Part shown: positions 31,804 to 44,577 of the stretch, in pieces | How the letters are laid out: the number at the start of each line of letters is the position of its first letter | Numbering within the stretch: position 1 is the stretch's first letter | NCBI GenBank assembly: GCA_963556145.1 | Contig: OY744468.1 | Span: 3,224,001 to 3,288,000, forward strand | Length of the DNA: 64,000 nucleotides | From: Hygrocybe punicea | Taxonomy: Eukaryota; Basidiomycota; Agaricomycetes; Agaricales; Hygrophoraceae | Reading direction: 5' to 3' | Made by a program: the position numbers and the translations under genes | Notes under the pieces: model-generated | Database searches by the model: none | Seen by the model: the letters and a program-made list of their open reading frames with translations, nothing else | Told to the model about the DNA's origin: nothing

Positions 31804-34800
31804 CTGATGGGCTCGGGCTTTCCCATCACCATTGCCATGGCCCCGCCCATCACTCACAGGCATATGCGCTCATTTGTCAATGTTGTGCACAACAATTTCA
31901 CTATCCTGCCGTCTTTTCTTGTGGAATTTTTTACATATCATAGATATATTTCTCTACATGCTGTATATAGACTGATATACATGAAAATAAATAAAATAAA
32001 AGAGAAATAAAAGAAATAAAAAATGATGATACATGGGGCGCTGCCGACGAACAGGTGGGTACTCACCTTCGCAGAGGCACCAGACTGGGTCTGGAATTGG
32101 TGGGGAAGGCCGCTGGAGGGTGGCAATGGGTGGTGAGGAAGGGGCTGGGAAGCAAGGCAGATGGTGGAAAAAGTGAGGGGATAGATGGGGGAGGGCTCCA
32201 GACCTAGAATGAGTGGTGGGAATGGGTAAGTACATGGGGGAAAAGCAGGAGGTAGGTGGGTACTCACCATTGTCATCAGGGCCCCCCATGGCCCTCTCCA
32301 CATTCCACGGCTGATAGAGACAATGGGGATGTCATCTACAACGTCCCCATCATCCATTCCATGGTTTTTGCAGTCCAGATTGGTTGCACCATTGAGTTGC
32401 ACGAGGGTGGCAACAAGGTCACAAGGGTGGTTGTGATGGCGATATCTCGACAACACCACTGCTGTTGACCACACCATCACCGTGGGTGACCCTCCACACT
32501 ACCTTCGTCATCATCGTCACTGCGCGCCAAGCCCGCCTGTTACATTTCCAACTCCGCTTCCAACCCCGATGCCCATTCCGATACCCACCATGACGATTTT
32601 GCACTGCACACCTTCCTTTTTCATTTCTTTTTGTCCTTTGTCTTCCTTTCAATGTCATTGTTTATTCTTTCGGACATCCTTGTATTTTCTTATTCTTGTT
32701 CTCTTTTTGTCCCTTCTTCTAGAACAATCCAGACCAACCATGGACATATCCCACGTGACCTTGTTGTACCCGAATAGTCTCCTTGCCAACGGATGTCACC
32801 AACATTGTCTTTTCCCTTTGATATCTTGTTTACGCTATCCCACGACAAACCGATCACAATGGCTGTACTCCCGACACAGCTCATTACTGTAATTGTTATT
32901 GGCAGCATTGCCATCACCTTCCTGATCGGTTTCTACATTGTCATGATCTATCTTTGGCATAGACGCCCTTCCACCATTGATACATCCGACTTCCACCTTG
33001 ACAATATATCGAAACGTAATTGACAATTGCCATTCTCAGATATTTGGTTTCCATATTCATACCCTGTGCCTACCATTATCCTCCCTGACAATCCGACGAC
33101 ATTCCTCACCTGCATGCGAACTCTGAACAATCCCCGATCACGAGACATTTCACTGTTCTCTCTAATCCAACCATCGCCGGAGCATACTCTTTTGGACTTC
33201 AACCACAGACCATATGACTTCCCAAACAGTGAACCAACCCCTATCGTATATTGTTCGCACAACACCACTTCAATGCAGTACCTGACGACTTGTTCCCACA
33301 GCTTGTCACTCATGCCATGACTCGAAACCTGGACCCACGTTCATTTATCCTTTTCCATCTATAATCTTGATACCTCCCACACTTGTTTACAATGATACCC
33401 TTTCTTGGACAAATACCGACATCAGGTGGACTGCATTGTTCCACACACAGGACAAGACACCGCCCCTCAATACGTCATTGACACAGATATCGTCATCCGG
33501 TACAGCTTATGCTGTTCACATGTCTGACCTCAACTAGCCCACTGTCCTAGTTGGTTTTTTCCTCTATACATTCCTTCATTTTCTTTCATACCAACCTTGC
33601 CACTATATCCACACTACCTCAAGACACTCTCATCACCAACCCCACATTGGACGATACCATCTTCGACCCGACCATGCAATGCACTTGCCAAACTGTGCAC
33701 TTGCCCGTTACAGCAAGTGTAGACCCCGAATTGGCAATTCTGCATGTCACATGATCCCATGACAAATCATCCGAGTCATCTGGACCTCTTCTATCCTCAA
33801 CAACACCCGGGCCTCCAGTTGGATCGTGAGAACATCGACATGAGGACGCCTCATGTATGCCTCATGGTGAACACATGGTAGAGTTGGACATGTTGTGGCT
33901 TCATGGTTGTATTTCTATTTACCTCCCCTCAAGACCAGTCACTATATATACTGTTCTTGTTGTTGGTTCGGACTTTTTCTTCTTTTCCTTTCTTTATGTT
34001 TAGTCTGGTTCTTGGGGCAGACCCCCTTATCTTGGGTAACCCCCATGGCTCGCAATGACATTGTACCATGAACTCCCCCTCTTAGCAGTGTTGTCTTAGT
34101 AGTAAGCAACAATGAAAACTGCTCTTCTCTCCTCTGGAAACCACCCCCTAGTTAAGTTGATTGTTGCCGGAGCCCGCTGCAGAAGCAATCCATAACACCG
34201 CCGCCACTAGTTTTGACATTCAAGGCCATTGGTTGAAAAAGTCAGGCACACTCCTGTGCAGTTTTGAGGATGTCCAGGGAGGCATTCTCAGTGCGAATCG
34301 TCACCATCATCATCCTCCTCCTCATTTCCATCATTGTTGAGGGGGTGGGGAGCGGGAGTATGGCCAATGGGGGTGATGGTGGTGGAAGGTCAAAAGCCAT
34401 ATGATCAGTCACATGTGCTTTTCCACCACCCACTTGCATCCCAACTTGCCTCCCACCATGCTCCCACTCCCCACCCCCTCAACAACAATGGAAACAAGGA
34501 GGAGGAGCACAATGGCGATAATACACACCAAGAATGCCTCCCTGGACATCCTCAAAACTGCGCAGGAGCGCGTCTGGGTTTTTTAACCATTGGCCTCAAA
34601 CATGGAAACCAGCAGCAGCAGACTGGGTGCACAGCAACGAAGACGATGAGGGTGATGTGGAGAGTCACCCATGATGAAAGCGTCATCAATGGCATCATCG
34701 TTGTCAAGTTATCGCAACTGCCATTGCCTCTGCCACCATCCTCGCGCAACTCAACGGCGGGACCAATTGGGATAACAAAACCCACAACGGGGACCATGGG

Positions 34801-35399
34801 GATGTTGTATATGATGTCCCCATTGTTTTATTGATGATGGAATGCAAAGGGGGCTGTGGGGGGCCTTAATGGTGAAGGTGAGTGCCCACCTCCCTCCTGC
34901 TTTTTCCCCATGTACTTACCCATTCCCACCACTCATTTGGGGCCAGGAGCCCTCCCCCATCCATCCCCTCTCCATTTCCCCCATATGCCTCGCTTCCTGG
35001 CCCCTTCCTCACCACCCATCGCCACCCCCCTCTCCATGCACCCTTCCCCGCCCCCCAGTATCCATTCCTCTCATCACCCATCCTCCAGCACCATTCACCA
35101 CCAATTTCAGACCAAATCCAGTGCCTCTGTGAAGGTGAGTACCCACTGGTTCGTCGGTGGTGCCCCATGTATCATCATTTTTTATTTCTTTTATTTCTCT
35201 TTTATTTTGTTTATTTTCATGTATATCAGTCTATATACAGTATTTATAAGAATATATCTATGATATGTAAAAAATTCCACAAGAAAAGATGGTGGGATAG
35301 TGAAATTGTTGTGCACAACATCAACAATGATGAGTGCATATGCCTGTGAGGGATGGGCGGGGCCATGGCAATGGTGATGGGAAAGCCCGAGCCCATCAG
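31804..35399. mobile_element. palindromic fold-back element split by LTR-A
   Basis: After removing LTR-A (32538-34197) and its duplicated target, a 1.93 kb palindrome remains: arms of about 0.95 kb are inverted copies meeting near 34400. The outer ends are CTGATGGGCTCGGGC and its complement. The arms differ by scattered substitutions and a few indels. I found no convincing target duplication at the outer borders, and no protein-coding frame is credible. The superfamily is unknown. Confidence 0.8.
32538..34197 (+). repeat. LTR-A copy 2, complete (solo LTR)
   Basis: Begins TGTTACATTTCC and ends AATCCATAACA, with a perfect 5-bp target duplication ccgcc (32533-32537 and 34198-34202). The 1660-bp length, TG...CA ends and 5-bp duplication fit a solo LTR. 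It carries the conserved transmembrane-type frame at about 32862-33023. No internal retrotransposon domain for this family is found in the window. Confidence 0.88.
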
Positions 35400-36005
35400 T
35401 GCTGATACACAAGTCGAGGTGCTGTGCACTAAAACAACACTCTTCAACTGGTGTAATTGCGAGTAAGTGAGGTAATTAGCTTCTACGAGTCTCATGATGA
35501 TTGCAATCAATAGTGCGACTTAGTGATTAAAGTCACGACAACGATAGATGATCGAGGTAGTGAACTTAAGTCGGTGATGGTAAAACTCAAAGAAAGTAAT
35601 GTCGTAATGATTTTTTGAGAGAGATATAATGAAGTGGAAAAAGGGGGAACGATGCGCTCTGGTGCTCTGCCTAAGCGTACAAGTGGTTGCAAGCCATCAC
35701 AAAGTTGCAGCCTGTTGGGCTCATTTCGAAGGATAGCTATGTTACATTTTTCAACTCCGCTGATACGCTAATCAAGGTGCTGTGCACTAACAACAACACT
35801 CTTCGACTGGTTAGATTGCGAGTAAGTGAAATGGGATAACTTCTATGAGTCTCGCAACGATTGCGATTGATAGTGCGACTTTGGCAACTAAAGAAGATCG
35901 ACGTAAAGAACTTCGGTCGGGGATGGTCGAATGTGAGGAAAGTAAAGTTGTATTGGAGTTCGAAAGGTATAACTGAGTGAGGAGACGGGAACGATGTGCT
36001 CTAGT
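35400..36005 (+). repeat. diverged direct repeats of an unknown unit
   Basis: Two related units start at about 35402 and 35763 with gctgatac, then aaggtgctgtgcacta, and both contain gattgcgagtaagtga and gtgcgactt. The second unit continues beyond the hAT-like element to about 37590, where tcgaaggatag recurs. The family and function are not recognised, and there is no protein-coding frame. Confidence 0.55.
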
Positions 36006-37122
36006 TAGGGTGTAGCATGGGTGACCCGCGGGTCCCCAGGCTGAACACCTTACCCGTACCCGCAGACACCGCACCCGTCACAGGTACGGGTCTGCATTAC
36101 CCACCATCGGACACAGGTATAGTGGTTACCCACGTCACCGCACGGGTAGCGTGGTGGGGGTTCATTCCACTCCGTCCTGGTCATTGTTGACCTCGCGAAT
36201 GCCTCGCCATGTCAATTGACATGCAGCTGACGCGGTTCGCGAGGTCATTTGAGGGGGTCATGGTTCTATCAACATTGTTGTTGACAGTCCCATGGCCCTT
36301 CATCCCCTGGCCCATTCTTGTCCCACGTCGCGTCATTGCCAACCTCATCACCATTGGCCAATCGGCTGGCATCATCGTGGCCATCATCATCGTGGCCGTC
36401 GTCATCCCAGCTGTCGTCGTCATGGCCGTCATCGTCCTGGCCATTGTTGTCCTGGCCATTGTTGTCCTGGCCGTTGTTGTCCCGGCTGTCATTGTCCTGG
36501 CCATTGTCGTCCTGGCCATCATTGTTCTGGCTGTTGTCATCGTCTGGGCCCTCGTCGTCCACGTCCACATCACCCTGTCCATGTTGCCCTGTCCGCGTTG
36601 TCCTGTCCACGTCACCCTGTCCACGTCACCCTCATCACCGTCGCCGTGCTTTCGCGAGGTCTTTGTGTGTGTCTCCGTGCTGGAGACCTTATGAACACGC
36701 GTTGACGCATTGACTGACGCGTCAACGTCATTTGTGAGGTGTGGACTCGAAGGCAGGGGGTTAGCCAATGTCAGTGGTGAAAGAATCGGGGCACGTACCT
36801 GTGCTGGTAAGTGGATGCACCACCCTCCCAGCCATTTCCCTTCATCGCCATGTTGTTGTTGTTGTTGGTTGGTGGTGGTGGTGGTGGTGGCGGCGGTTTG
36901 GGTATAACTTAGTTATTAGATATGTTAGATAAATGAATTAAAAGTTAAAAAAACTTACCTTTGGGGCCCTTTGGGGCCCTCTGTGCTAACCCGTGGATAA
37001 CCGTCGACCGCGGGTACGGGTGTGCGGTAGTGCACGGGTTGCCAAATTGGGACACCATACCTATACCCGAGAAACCCGCGGCCCAAAAACCGCAGGTTTA
37101 CCCGAACCCATGCTATACCCTA
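36006..37122. mobile_element. non-autonomous hAT-like element
   Basis: The termini TAGGGTGTAGCATGGG and CCCATGCTATACCCTA are inverted copies flanked by a perfect 8-bp duplication gctctagt (35998-36005 and 37123-37130). The 1117-bp interior has no transposase. It contains acccgcgggta-rich subterminal sequence, a GTCGTC/GGCC-type repeat block (36360-36650) whose long frames are compositional, and a TCAATTGA palindrome at 36212-36219. Confidence 0.9.
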
Positions 37123-37618
37123 GCTCTAGTTCGCTGTTTCTACATGTAATCTAACAGCTATTTTATACGAAGACGGTTGGAGATCGGAGACGAAGTGAGA
37201 AAGTCGTGTAAAGAAAGAAACCTAGTCTAATAGGGGTCGAAAGAAAGGACTGAGTATCAATCACATGTAAATGCAGCCAAAAGAGGTGGTGAAAGGAAGA
37301 TGAGGATGATCCTGTAACAAAGGAAGAACAAAGGAGCTGGATGGAAGAAAGGGAATAGGTACTCTAAATGAGTTAGTGTATCTAAGATGAAACGGGGTAT
37401 TACTGTTATGAAAGGCGAACTATTATGCAAGGGTCCGGGGCTCGATCCGATTTGGGGGTTTCTCTATCTTGGTCCGTGCTGTCGTCAGAGATGATCGTGA
37501 TATGATCGAGAAGTCGTACTAGTTGTTGTGAGCCATCGCGAAGTCGCAAGATGTCGGACTTGTTTTCGAAGGATAGTATAAATCTGTCCGATTCGTCGAT
37601 TCAGTGGTCAGCACGTAT
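37123..37618 (+). repeat. continuation of the unknown direct-repeat unit
   Basis: Resumes the second unit of 35763-36005 after the hAT-like element. Its end (cgaagtcgcaagatgtcgga, ttttcgaaggatag) matches 35695-35745 of the first unit. Nothing in it looks like a gene. Confidence 0.5.
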
Positions 37619-38396
37619 GAGTGCATATCACCGCAACTCCGATTCCAACTCCGGTACCCACCATGACAATTCCGCTTTGCCACACCTTCCTTTTTTGTTC
37701 CCTTTTGCCTTTTGTCTTCTTTTGGACATCATTGTTTATTGTTGTTCTTGTTTCCTTTTTATCCTTTCTTCTAGAACAATCCAGACCAACCATGGACACA
37801 TCCCATGTGACCTTGCTGTACCCGAACAATCTCCTTGCCGATGGACATCATTGCCATTGTCTTTTCCCTTGCCCTGACATATTGTTTACTTCGTCTCATG
37901 ACAAACTGATACACAATGGCTGTACTCCCAACACAGCTAATTACCATAATCATCATTGGCAGCATTGCCATCACTTTCCTTATCAGTTTTTACCTTGTTA
38001 TGATCTATCTTTGGCATTGGCACCGAAACCCTTCTGCTATTGATACTTCCGACTTCCACCTCAACAATATCTCACCATGTAATTGACAATTGCCATACCT
38101 GGATATTTGGTTTCCACTTTCATATTCATGCCTACCATTATCCTCCCTGATCATCTGATGACATTCCTCACCTGCATGCATGCCCTGAACAATCCTCGAT
38201 CATGAGACATTTCACTGTTCCCTCCAATCCGACCATCGCCGAAGCACACACCTTCAGACTTTGACCACAGACCATACGATTTCCCAATACAGTGAACCAA
38301 CCCCTATTGTGTATTGTTCACATGTCATCACTTCAATACAGTACCCGATGACTTGTTCCCACAGCTTGTCACCTGTGCCATGACTCGAAACCTGCT
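37619..38396 (+). repeat. LTR-A copy 3, 3'-truncated
   Basis: Aligns with the first half of the complete LTR-A copies from the caactccgattcc start to atgactcgaaacctg. It contains the conserved frame beginning MAVLPTQLITI at about 37917. It breaks off at the start of the unrelated minus-strand coding fragment, so the 3' half is lost. Confidence 0.8.
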
Positions 38397-38945
38397 GCTG
38401 GTATCATTGTTCTCCGTGATCATGACATTCAATGTGAGGTCTTTGCCTGGGGCACAGCTTATATGATTGATGAGAAAGGAGTAGTCATCCTCATCATGGA
38501 GTGAAGCGCCAGACTTGGATAGAATGTGTGCGATATGAAACATGACAGTATAGTGAGCAAGGTCTAGTTTTTTAGGGTTGAGTGCTTTGGAAATCTTTGT
38601 GAGTAATTGTGCCTGTAGGGTGCTCCACAGTTCATCGGAATTGAGGTGCATGGTGGAGGTCTTCGGGCAACACTTGGAAACGGCCTTCTTGGCTTCAGAT
38701 GCTGAGAGGATAGTGAGAATGTAGGTGAGCTTGGAGCATTTTGGTGTTGTTGTGGCTGATTTGTTGTTACGCTTGTGTTTTGCTGCTGCTGCTTTCTTTG
38801 GTGAGCCAGTAGATTGAGAGTTGGAGTGGAGAGATAGAGAAGTTGACTCAGAGTCATCTCCACTAGTGCATGATTCACGATAAGGAGGGTCAGAATCGTG
38901 GATGATAGAGGGTGATGTGTAAGGTTTTTTCTTTCGAGGATGCAT
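38397..38945 (-). pseudogene. unknown protein fragment, probably repeat-associated
   Basis: The frame starts MHPRKKKPYTSPSIIHDSD and has a basic Ser-rich N-terminus, then an ordered region (LWSTLQAQLLTKISKALNPK, LAHYTVMFHIAHILSK, DEDDYSFLINHI). It is cut when it meets LTR-A at about 38396. Proteins with this pattern occur in many copies in agaricomycete genomes, by my recollection, so it may belong to a repeat family. I do not assign a function. Confidence 0.5.
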
Positions 38946-40764
38946 GGTTAGAGGTGAAGATGTGTGAAATTTTTTAAGTCCAAAAACTAAACAAAAAAAA
39001 AAAACCTGTGACTGTCATGCTTTGTGCAAATGGTTGTAACCCCACACTACTACCTTTACTCTAGAGGGATTTTATTTAGAACAAATTAGGTGCCAAAAAT
39101 TCTTTGTCAAACCAAACAGCATAAGGTTTTCAGCAATTCATGGATTTGGTAAATTTGTCTTCATATACTATTCAATAAATTTCCAGGACTTTCCACATAT
39201 TTCTCCACATGATGTACAACAAGTCCTCCTGCAAAGGCAAAGCATTTTGAGTTCAACTGGACTCAGTATTAATTTACTGACAACATTTTATGAATAATTC
39301 TAATTTGGCTTGAAATCCTTAGCCTTTGCAGGCAAAGTTGTAGCAGGATAGCAGGATATGTGGAGAATCTGTTACAATTTTATAGGAATTTATTTAGTTG
39401 TATGCCATGGACAGGGTGCAAAGTCTGAACCCCAGGTAAAAGCAATTATTTTTACAGCCGATCCGGAAATGGATGACCAAATCAACTTCTTTTTTTTTTG
39501 TAACTTTTTTTTTTTTTTGAGACCGGCAACCACCGTGCCAGCTGTATTACCATAACCATCCATGTCATGTGACACCAAGAGAATTGCTGAAATCACATAG
39601 AAATTCAAGTTATAAATTCATTGAGGGACATATGAGAAATGTGAAGCCGATGAAAATTGGAATGTGGCTAGGTGAAGGGCTAAATAAGTTTAAATTATTT
39701 TTTGGTGGTGTAATAAATATTTTGGTGCCAATTTCAGGCCACAAGTCATGTTTTAGACACCAAAAATCCCATTCTTCTTCACCACTAGTCCGTTGTCTCT
39801 TTAATGAATGTGGCGTCCGGATGTCTGAAGTGCCTTCTACAGCATAGCTATATTTTTCAGATGCGACCCATGTGGAACTAGAGTATTGCACCGTCCATCC
39901 TTCCTTGCATCTTTGCACCTACCACCACGCGACCCGGGATTCCCTCACTGCCATATTGCACGCTATAGTTGAGCCAATACCTTTTTTTTAAGATTCTTAT
40001 CACTGAGCCTAAATATCACTGCTTAGTGTGCTTCAGCTTCCCGGTGGTCTCCACACAGTATGGTAACACAGCCAGATGGAACTCGCCATGATCAATTCAC
40101 CGAGTACCACGCAGGCAAGACCAGACAATACATCGACAAGACCACGGTCAGCGGTCAGGATATTTTTCCAGTGATGCAAGCCTTGTACCCTTCTTGGCTG
40201 GTATTTTTACCTGGAGGGTCGATGGGTTGAGGTCTGGATTTTTGCTGGATTCCAAACTCGGGTTGCCGGGAACGGGGCAGTGGGGGAACGGGGCAGCGGG
40301 GGAGCGGGGGAGTGGGGGAACGGCAGCTCTTTTTACCTACGCTTTCTAAATGTTTTCAACTCTTTTCAACTCGAAATGTTATTCATTCCGACACTATCTA
40401 ATAAGAAAAACATCGAGCAGGAGTGCAGATTTAGTTTAAAATATGGCAAATCTATTATATTTGTTTTTATACCACATAAAACTTTCTAAACCTTGCGACT
40501 TTTCACTGGGATCCATTTCCGAATCGGCTGTAATTATTTTTTTAATTACTTTTTTTCTGCAACATACACCAGTATCGGGCCGATATCGGACACTCAATCC
40601 AAGGAAAACTTCCCTCTCACTGCAGGAGCCTGGCGCTTGTTTGTTCTCAAGTCCTATGTCGGGCTTATATAAATCTTCGTTAGGCTTGCCTCCATCATCA
40701 CTTGGTAATACTACTTTTTCAAGATTTACATTTATTTAATTAACTTGCTTGAACACTCTCAGAT
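38946..40764. other. AT-rich intergenic region
   Basis: No gene found. It holds poly-A/T tracts (38990-39003, 39489-39520) and a short GC-rich tandem repeat ggggaacggggcagtg at about 40270-40320. The last 100 bp before 40765 should hold the TIM13 promoter. Confidence 0.6.
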
Positions 40765-41233
40765 ATGGCGGCACGAAAAGATGCCATGATGAACTCAGTT
40801 CGTAGTGAAATCGCTTTGGCAAACGCCCAAGAACTCATCAACGTGTGTAGACAGTCCTGTATTCATTTCTACTTGCTTATTTGAAAAATTTTGGCTACTT
40901 TGAAGAGAGCCAATGAAAAGTGTTTCTACAAGTGTGTACTGAAGCCAAGTACATCTTTATCCAGCTCGGAGGAGGTGAGTTCTTACTTTTAATGGCGTAC
41001 ATCCCATTTATCAGGGCTATTCTGCAGACATGCCTAACGAATTGTTTAGCTCGATTTATGGAAGCTTGTGAGTGTCCCTCACAATTATTGGTATAGCTCA
41101 CGAGCCATGGATAGTTGATATCGTGAGCAGAACCTATGTTGTACGCATCGGCAAAGAGCGTCTTGCGGGTACCAGTGCTTTTGGGTCGCCGACTTCGATG
41201 GGTCAATACGACGGTGCAACATCCGACATCTAA
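40765..41233 (+). CDS. TIM13: mitochondrial import translocase subunit Tim13
   Basis: Tim13 works with Tim8 as a small chaperone hexamer in the mitochondrial intermembrane space, escorting membrane protein precursors. The gene is made only of short exons: 40765-40842, 40906-40974, 41028-41067 and 41115-41233. The 101-residue conceptual product has twin CX3C motifs (KCFYKC and TCLTNC, 14 residues apart) that form two disulfides, followed by RFMEAFDIVSRTYVVRIGKE and the C-terminal LAGTSAFGSP. All introns start GT and end AG, with 40-65 nt lengths. It converges on the homeodomain gene. Tim8, Tim9 and Tim10 share the CX3C fold, but the C-terminal sequence favours Tim13. Confidence 0.9.
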
Positions 41234-41543
41234 TTACCGACGATGAATTATGTTCGGCGGTTAAACATGTTCGCTTGAGTTAAAAAAACTACTTCCTAAT
41301 TACATGGGTTGATACAGACTCATAATTGCGATATGCACAACATCAAGTCTACCCGGCTACAACTACGCCGAAATGCCAACGACGAATTGAGGTATTTGAC
41401 GACAGTAAGCCTTGGAACACCGTGACGGTGAAGTTGGTTATGTTAGAGCAGAAAAGGGCGCGTAGCCGCCCGGCTGAAGAACGAAAATAAATAAATCGGG
41501 GAAGACCAAAGAGCACTAATATTATAATGCCCGAGAGCAAACA

Positions 41544-43262
41544 TTAATCCGCCGGTATAGTGTTATCCCTAAGTGGCTCATCGTCAGACTCGTATAGAAC
41601 TCCAGGTAAACCCGAAATCACGGGTGGGGTTGCGGTTAGAGTGTCGCGATTCCCACTACTACTATGGGTCTCCATCTGTGGGTGATATGGCATAGTAAGA
41701 AGAGGAGGTGAAGGAGTGGTGTATCGATGTGAAAGAAACGATGTGGACTGTCGCCGAATCTCGTCCCCTCTGAATGGTGATACAAACGATGCGTCGTCCT
41801 GATAAAATGTGCGCGGCACCGGTTGTGCTGAATATGGCCGTGGAGCAAGACCGTGCGAAATCGCAACGGAGCCATACTCACTGAGTGGGGAATGTGAATG
41901 ACGCAGAGAATTATGGTGGTGGTCAGGTCCAGAGAAATTTGAGAACGAGGAGGAAAAATTGGGAGATTGTGTCGAACGTACAGGCAGTTGGTTAGCGTTG
42001 GAGGGAAAGGAGACGGAAGAACCATGCAAAATGCAAGAATCCGTGTCCAAGGACGATGAAGCAAGGAGCGATGGGGGATGAGACACCGCGGGTGGCCCTG
42101 ATTCTGATCTTTTGCGACCACGAAGGTGGTTTTCTGGAGTAGATGATTCTCTGGGATAATGAAATCCCGGGCCAGTCAAACCTGCCAAAGGCGGTTGCGG
42201 TAGCTCCATGGGGGCAGGTGGAGATTCAGCAGTACTGGCGTATGAAGGTGAATGCAAGGCAATATCTGCACCGCTGGCTTGAAGGTTGCGCAGAAGATGT
42301 GCGAGCTGGACAGCGGAACCAATGAGGTCATGGCGCAAAACCTTGGTGGCCTGGTGACCTTCGGTCCAATCAGCACATCGCTTCCAGTCACGGACAACGG
42401 CCCCATCAGGGCGAGGCGATGAGACGTTCTCCATATAGAAGACGGGTGGCTGAGACAAAACGAAGGATGCCAAGCCAGAACCAGGGGCTGCATTGGCAAA
42501 ATCCGTATCCAGGATGATTTCGAAAGGAATTTCCATCTTGAATCCGTAACCAGCAGAGTGTATGAACCAGGTGAGGCAACGTTTTGAGTCGCAAACATAG
42601 GCAACCAAATCGTGCTTTCCGACGGTGGTGGCGATACGCCGCCATGTTCCAATAGACAAGTCTGTACAAGGAATAATTGTTACCGCTGATGCGAACCGAG
42701 GGTCAGACAAGGTTTCTTGCTGGATTGCACCCAAACGTACGTTCATCTTCGTGTATCAAATTGTGAAGATCGACTTCAAAGCCTGTCGATAACTCTGGTG
42801 GAGTATCTGGTGGAGTTTCTGCACTCCCGCTGCGCCCCTTCTGTTTGCCGTCTTGGAGCTTAGCTTTGGCTCGCCTGACAACAGACGTCATCAAAATCTT
42901 CATTCGAAAAAAAAGACGATTTACCTGTTCTGGAACCATATTTGAGTTTGGCGCTCCTGCATCCCTAGCAGTTCGCTGATCTCTCTTCTACGAGCGGCAG
43001 TGGGACTCCGATCAACTGAAAAAAACCGCTCTAGGTGGACAAGTTGTTCTGGAGTCACACGAGAACGCTTCCTTTTCTCTTTGTCCGTCTTAATACTAGA
43101 GGCAGGAGACGATTTTGTTCTGTGAGGTCCCGAGGCAGGCTCCTTGACTGTATCCAGTTCAGTGGATGTGTGATTATGGAGGGGGAGAGGTGTTAGAGGT
43201 GAGTGGGTTGTGGCTGAACTTGGTGAAGAGGCGGCAGAATCCAAATTGAAATCATCAGCCAT
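41544..43262 (-). CDS. homeodomain transcription factor (Phx1/Hom type)
   Basis: Exons 43262-42925, 42874-42741 and 42661-41544 give 529 residues starting MADDFNLDSAASS. The homeodomain runs from about residue 60: KRKRSRVTPEQLVHLERFF, then SPTAARRREISELLGM and QTQIWFQNRRAKAK, with the recognition-helix WFQNRR intact across the first intron. A region of about 150 residues (TWRRIATTVGKHDLVAYVC, then SAGYGFKMEIPFEI) is typical of fungal proteins with one homeodomain of the Phx1/Hom kind. The C-terminus is Ser/Pro-rich. Some such proteins regulate mushroom development or stationary phase; the role here is not shown. It is not an HD1/HD2 mating-type pair: the usual partner gene is absent. Confidence 0.85.
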
Positions 43263-44577
43263 TCTACACAAAAAGGTGCTGGGGTCAAGACGGAGTGGGG
43301 CTCGCTTGGCACGAGGTTCAAGGAGAGGATAGGTCTCATGCGCCAGGTCCTTGGCTATACAGACAGGTGAGAACACGATAGCGAAACGATCATCGTCGAC
43401 CCACATTCCATTGAGAAATCCCAGGCGCAACTGGGAAGTAAAAGGGTAGCCAGGTTGGCTGCAAAAATGAGGGGGGCCTCAAAGGAAGTGCTGAAGGGAA
43501 CAAAGAAAACAACAGGTGGGGGAGAAGGGAACGGCGCAGCCGTGATCCAGTGAACCAAGAGGATCAAGACAAAAGACGTGGGGTAACGAGCGACCGAAAA
43601 GGCGGAGACGGAAAATCAAGGAACGTGGCGCCGGCGAGTTGGCGAGGACGGAGGATAGCAAGTAAAAAGAGAGGGAGCGAAAGGACCGAGAGTGGTGAAG
43701 GACAAACTAGTTTGATAGGGACCAGAAAAAAAAAACACCACCAGTCTAGGGGTCCACAAAGTTTCAGTTTGGAGAACTTACCACTGGCGATCAGATCTAG
43801 GAACAACAAATGTTGCTGGCAAGGTAACGACGTGTCCTGGACTGGGAGAAGAGGTTAAGCCAGAGACGGAAGACAGCGGCATTGGGAGCTAGAGTGATCT
43901 TTTTTTTTTCTGGCAGTTGACGGCATCAAGTTTTCTCAGGAACGAATTCAGAGATACTCACTACAATAATGATTATAGGTTGGTGGATAAGCAGTTGAAG
44001 GATTTCCACACCCGTACGAGGCGATCCCGCCGGTTGCTATGCTGAGGAAAGGAGCCGATGCACACGATCGCCATCAAAGAAGGCAACCACATAGGAGAAC
44101 CTCAAAATGGTGTGCTCACGTGCAGAATCGAATCCGGACTTCTCCGAAGGGCGCAAGATCGCCCAGATATCAGAATTTTCTTCTGGGTAGTACAATCCAT
44201 ACCGCCAGCCAGCCAGCGGTCACAACATTAATTCACTGCGGAAACCCCAAAATATCCTGAGGATCTTCAGATGGGGCTTGAGACTCTAGCGAGAGAAGGT
44301 GTTCGCGATAAGGTATTTCTTGAAGTAGAACAGCCTGATTAGTAGCCTATCATGAAATTGAGCTAGTTTATCGATATATGTGTGATCTGGATGTCAGGTT
44401 AGCTCCGATAGTTGATATCCATATCCTCTTCCGACATCGTGACATCCTACAACTCCATAAGTCGGGCTCATGGCAATTTGACGTGTCCCGACCTCTCGAC
44501 GATGAAGACAGCCTCTAGCTCAATGTCCAGCTTGCTCACCGCTCGTCTGCCTGATTCCCAACCAAACTTAGGCTCTC
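43263..44577. other. intergenic region between divergent genes
   Basis: Likely promoter and 5' UTR of the homeodomain gene (up to about 43900) and of the plus-strand gene at 44578. The frames present look like shadows, and I see no repeat. An upstream 5' exon of the next gene may lie here. Confidence 0.5.

Noticed and set aside
36181..36768. Repetitive frames (MTTARTMMARTT-like) in the hAT-like element
   Set aside because: They translate a GGCC/GTCGTC-type simple repeat, open in several frames, inside an element with exact borders.
41544..43262. Homeodomain gene as mating-type A locus (HD1/HD2)
   Set aside because: No divergent second homeodomain gene and no mitochondrial intermediate peptidase neighbour; the C-terminal region fits Phx1/Hom proteins.
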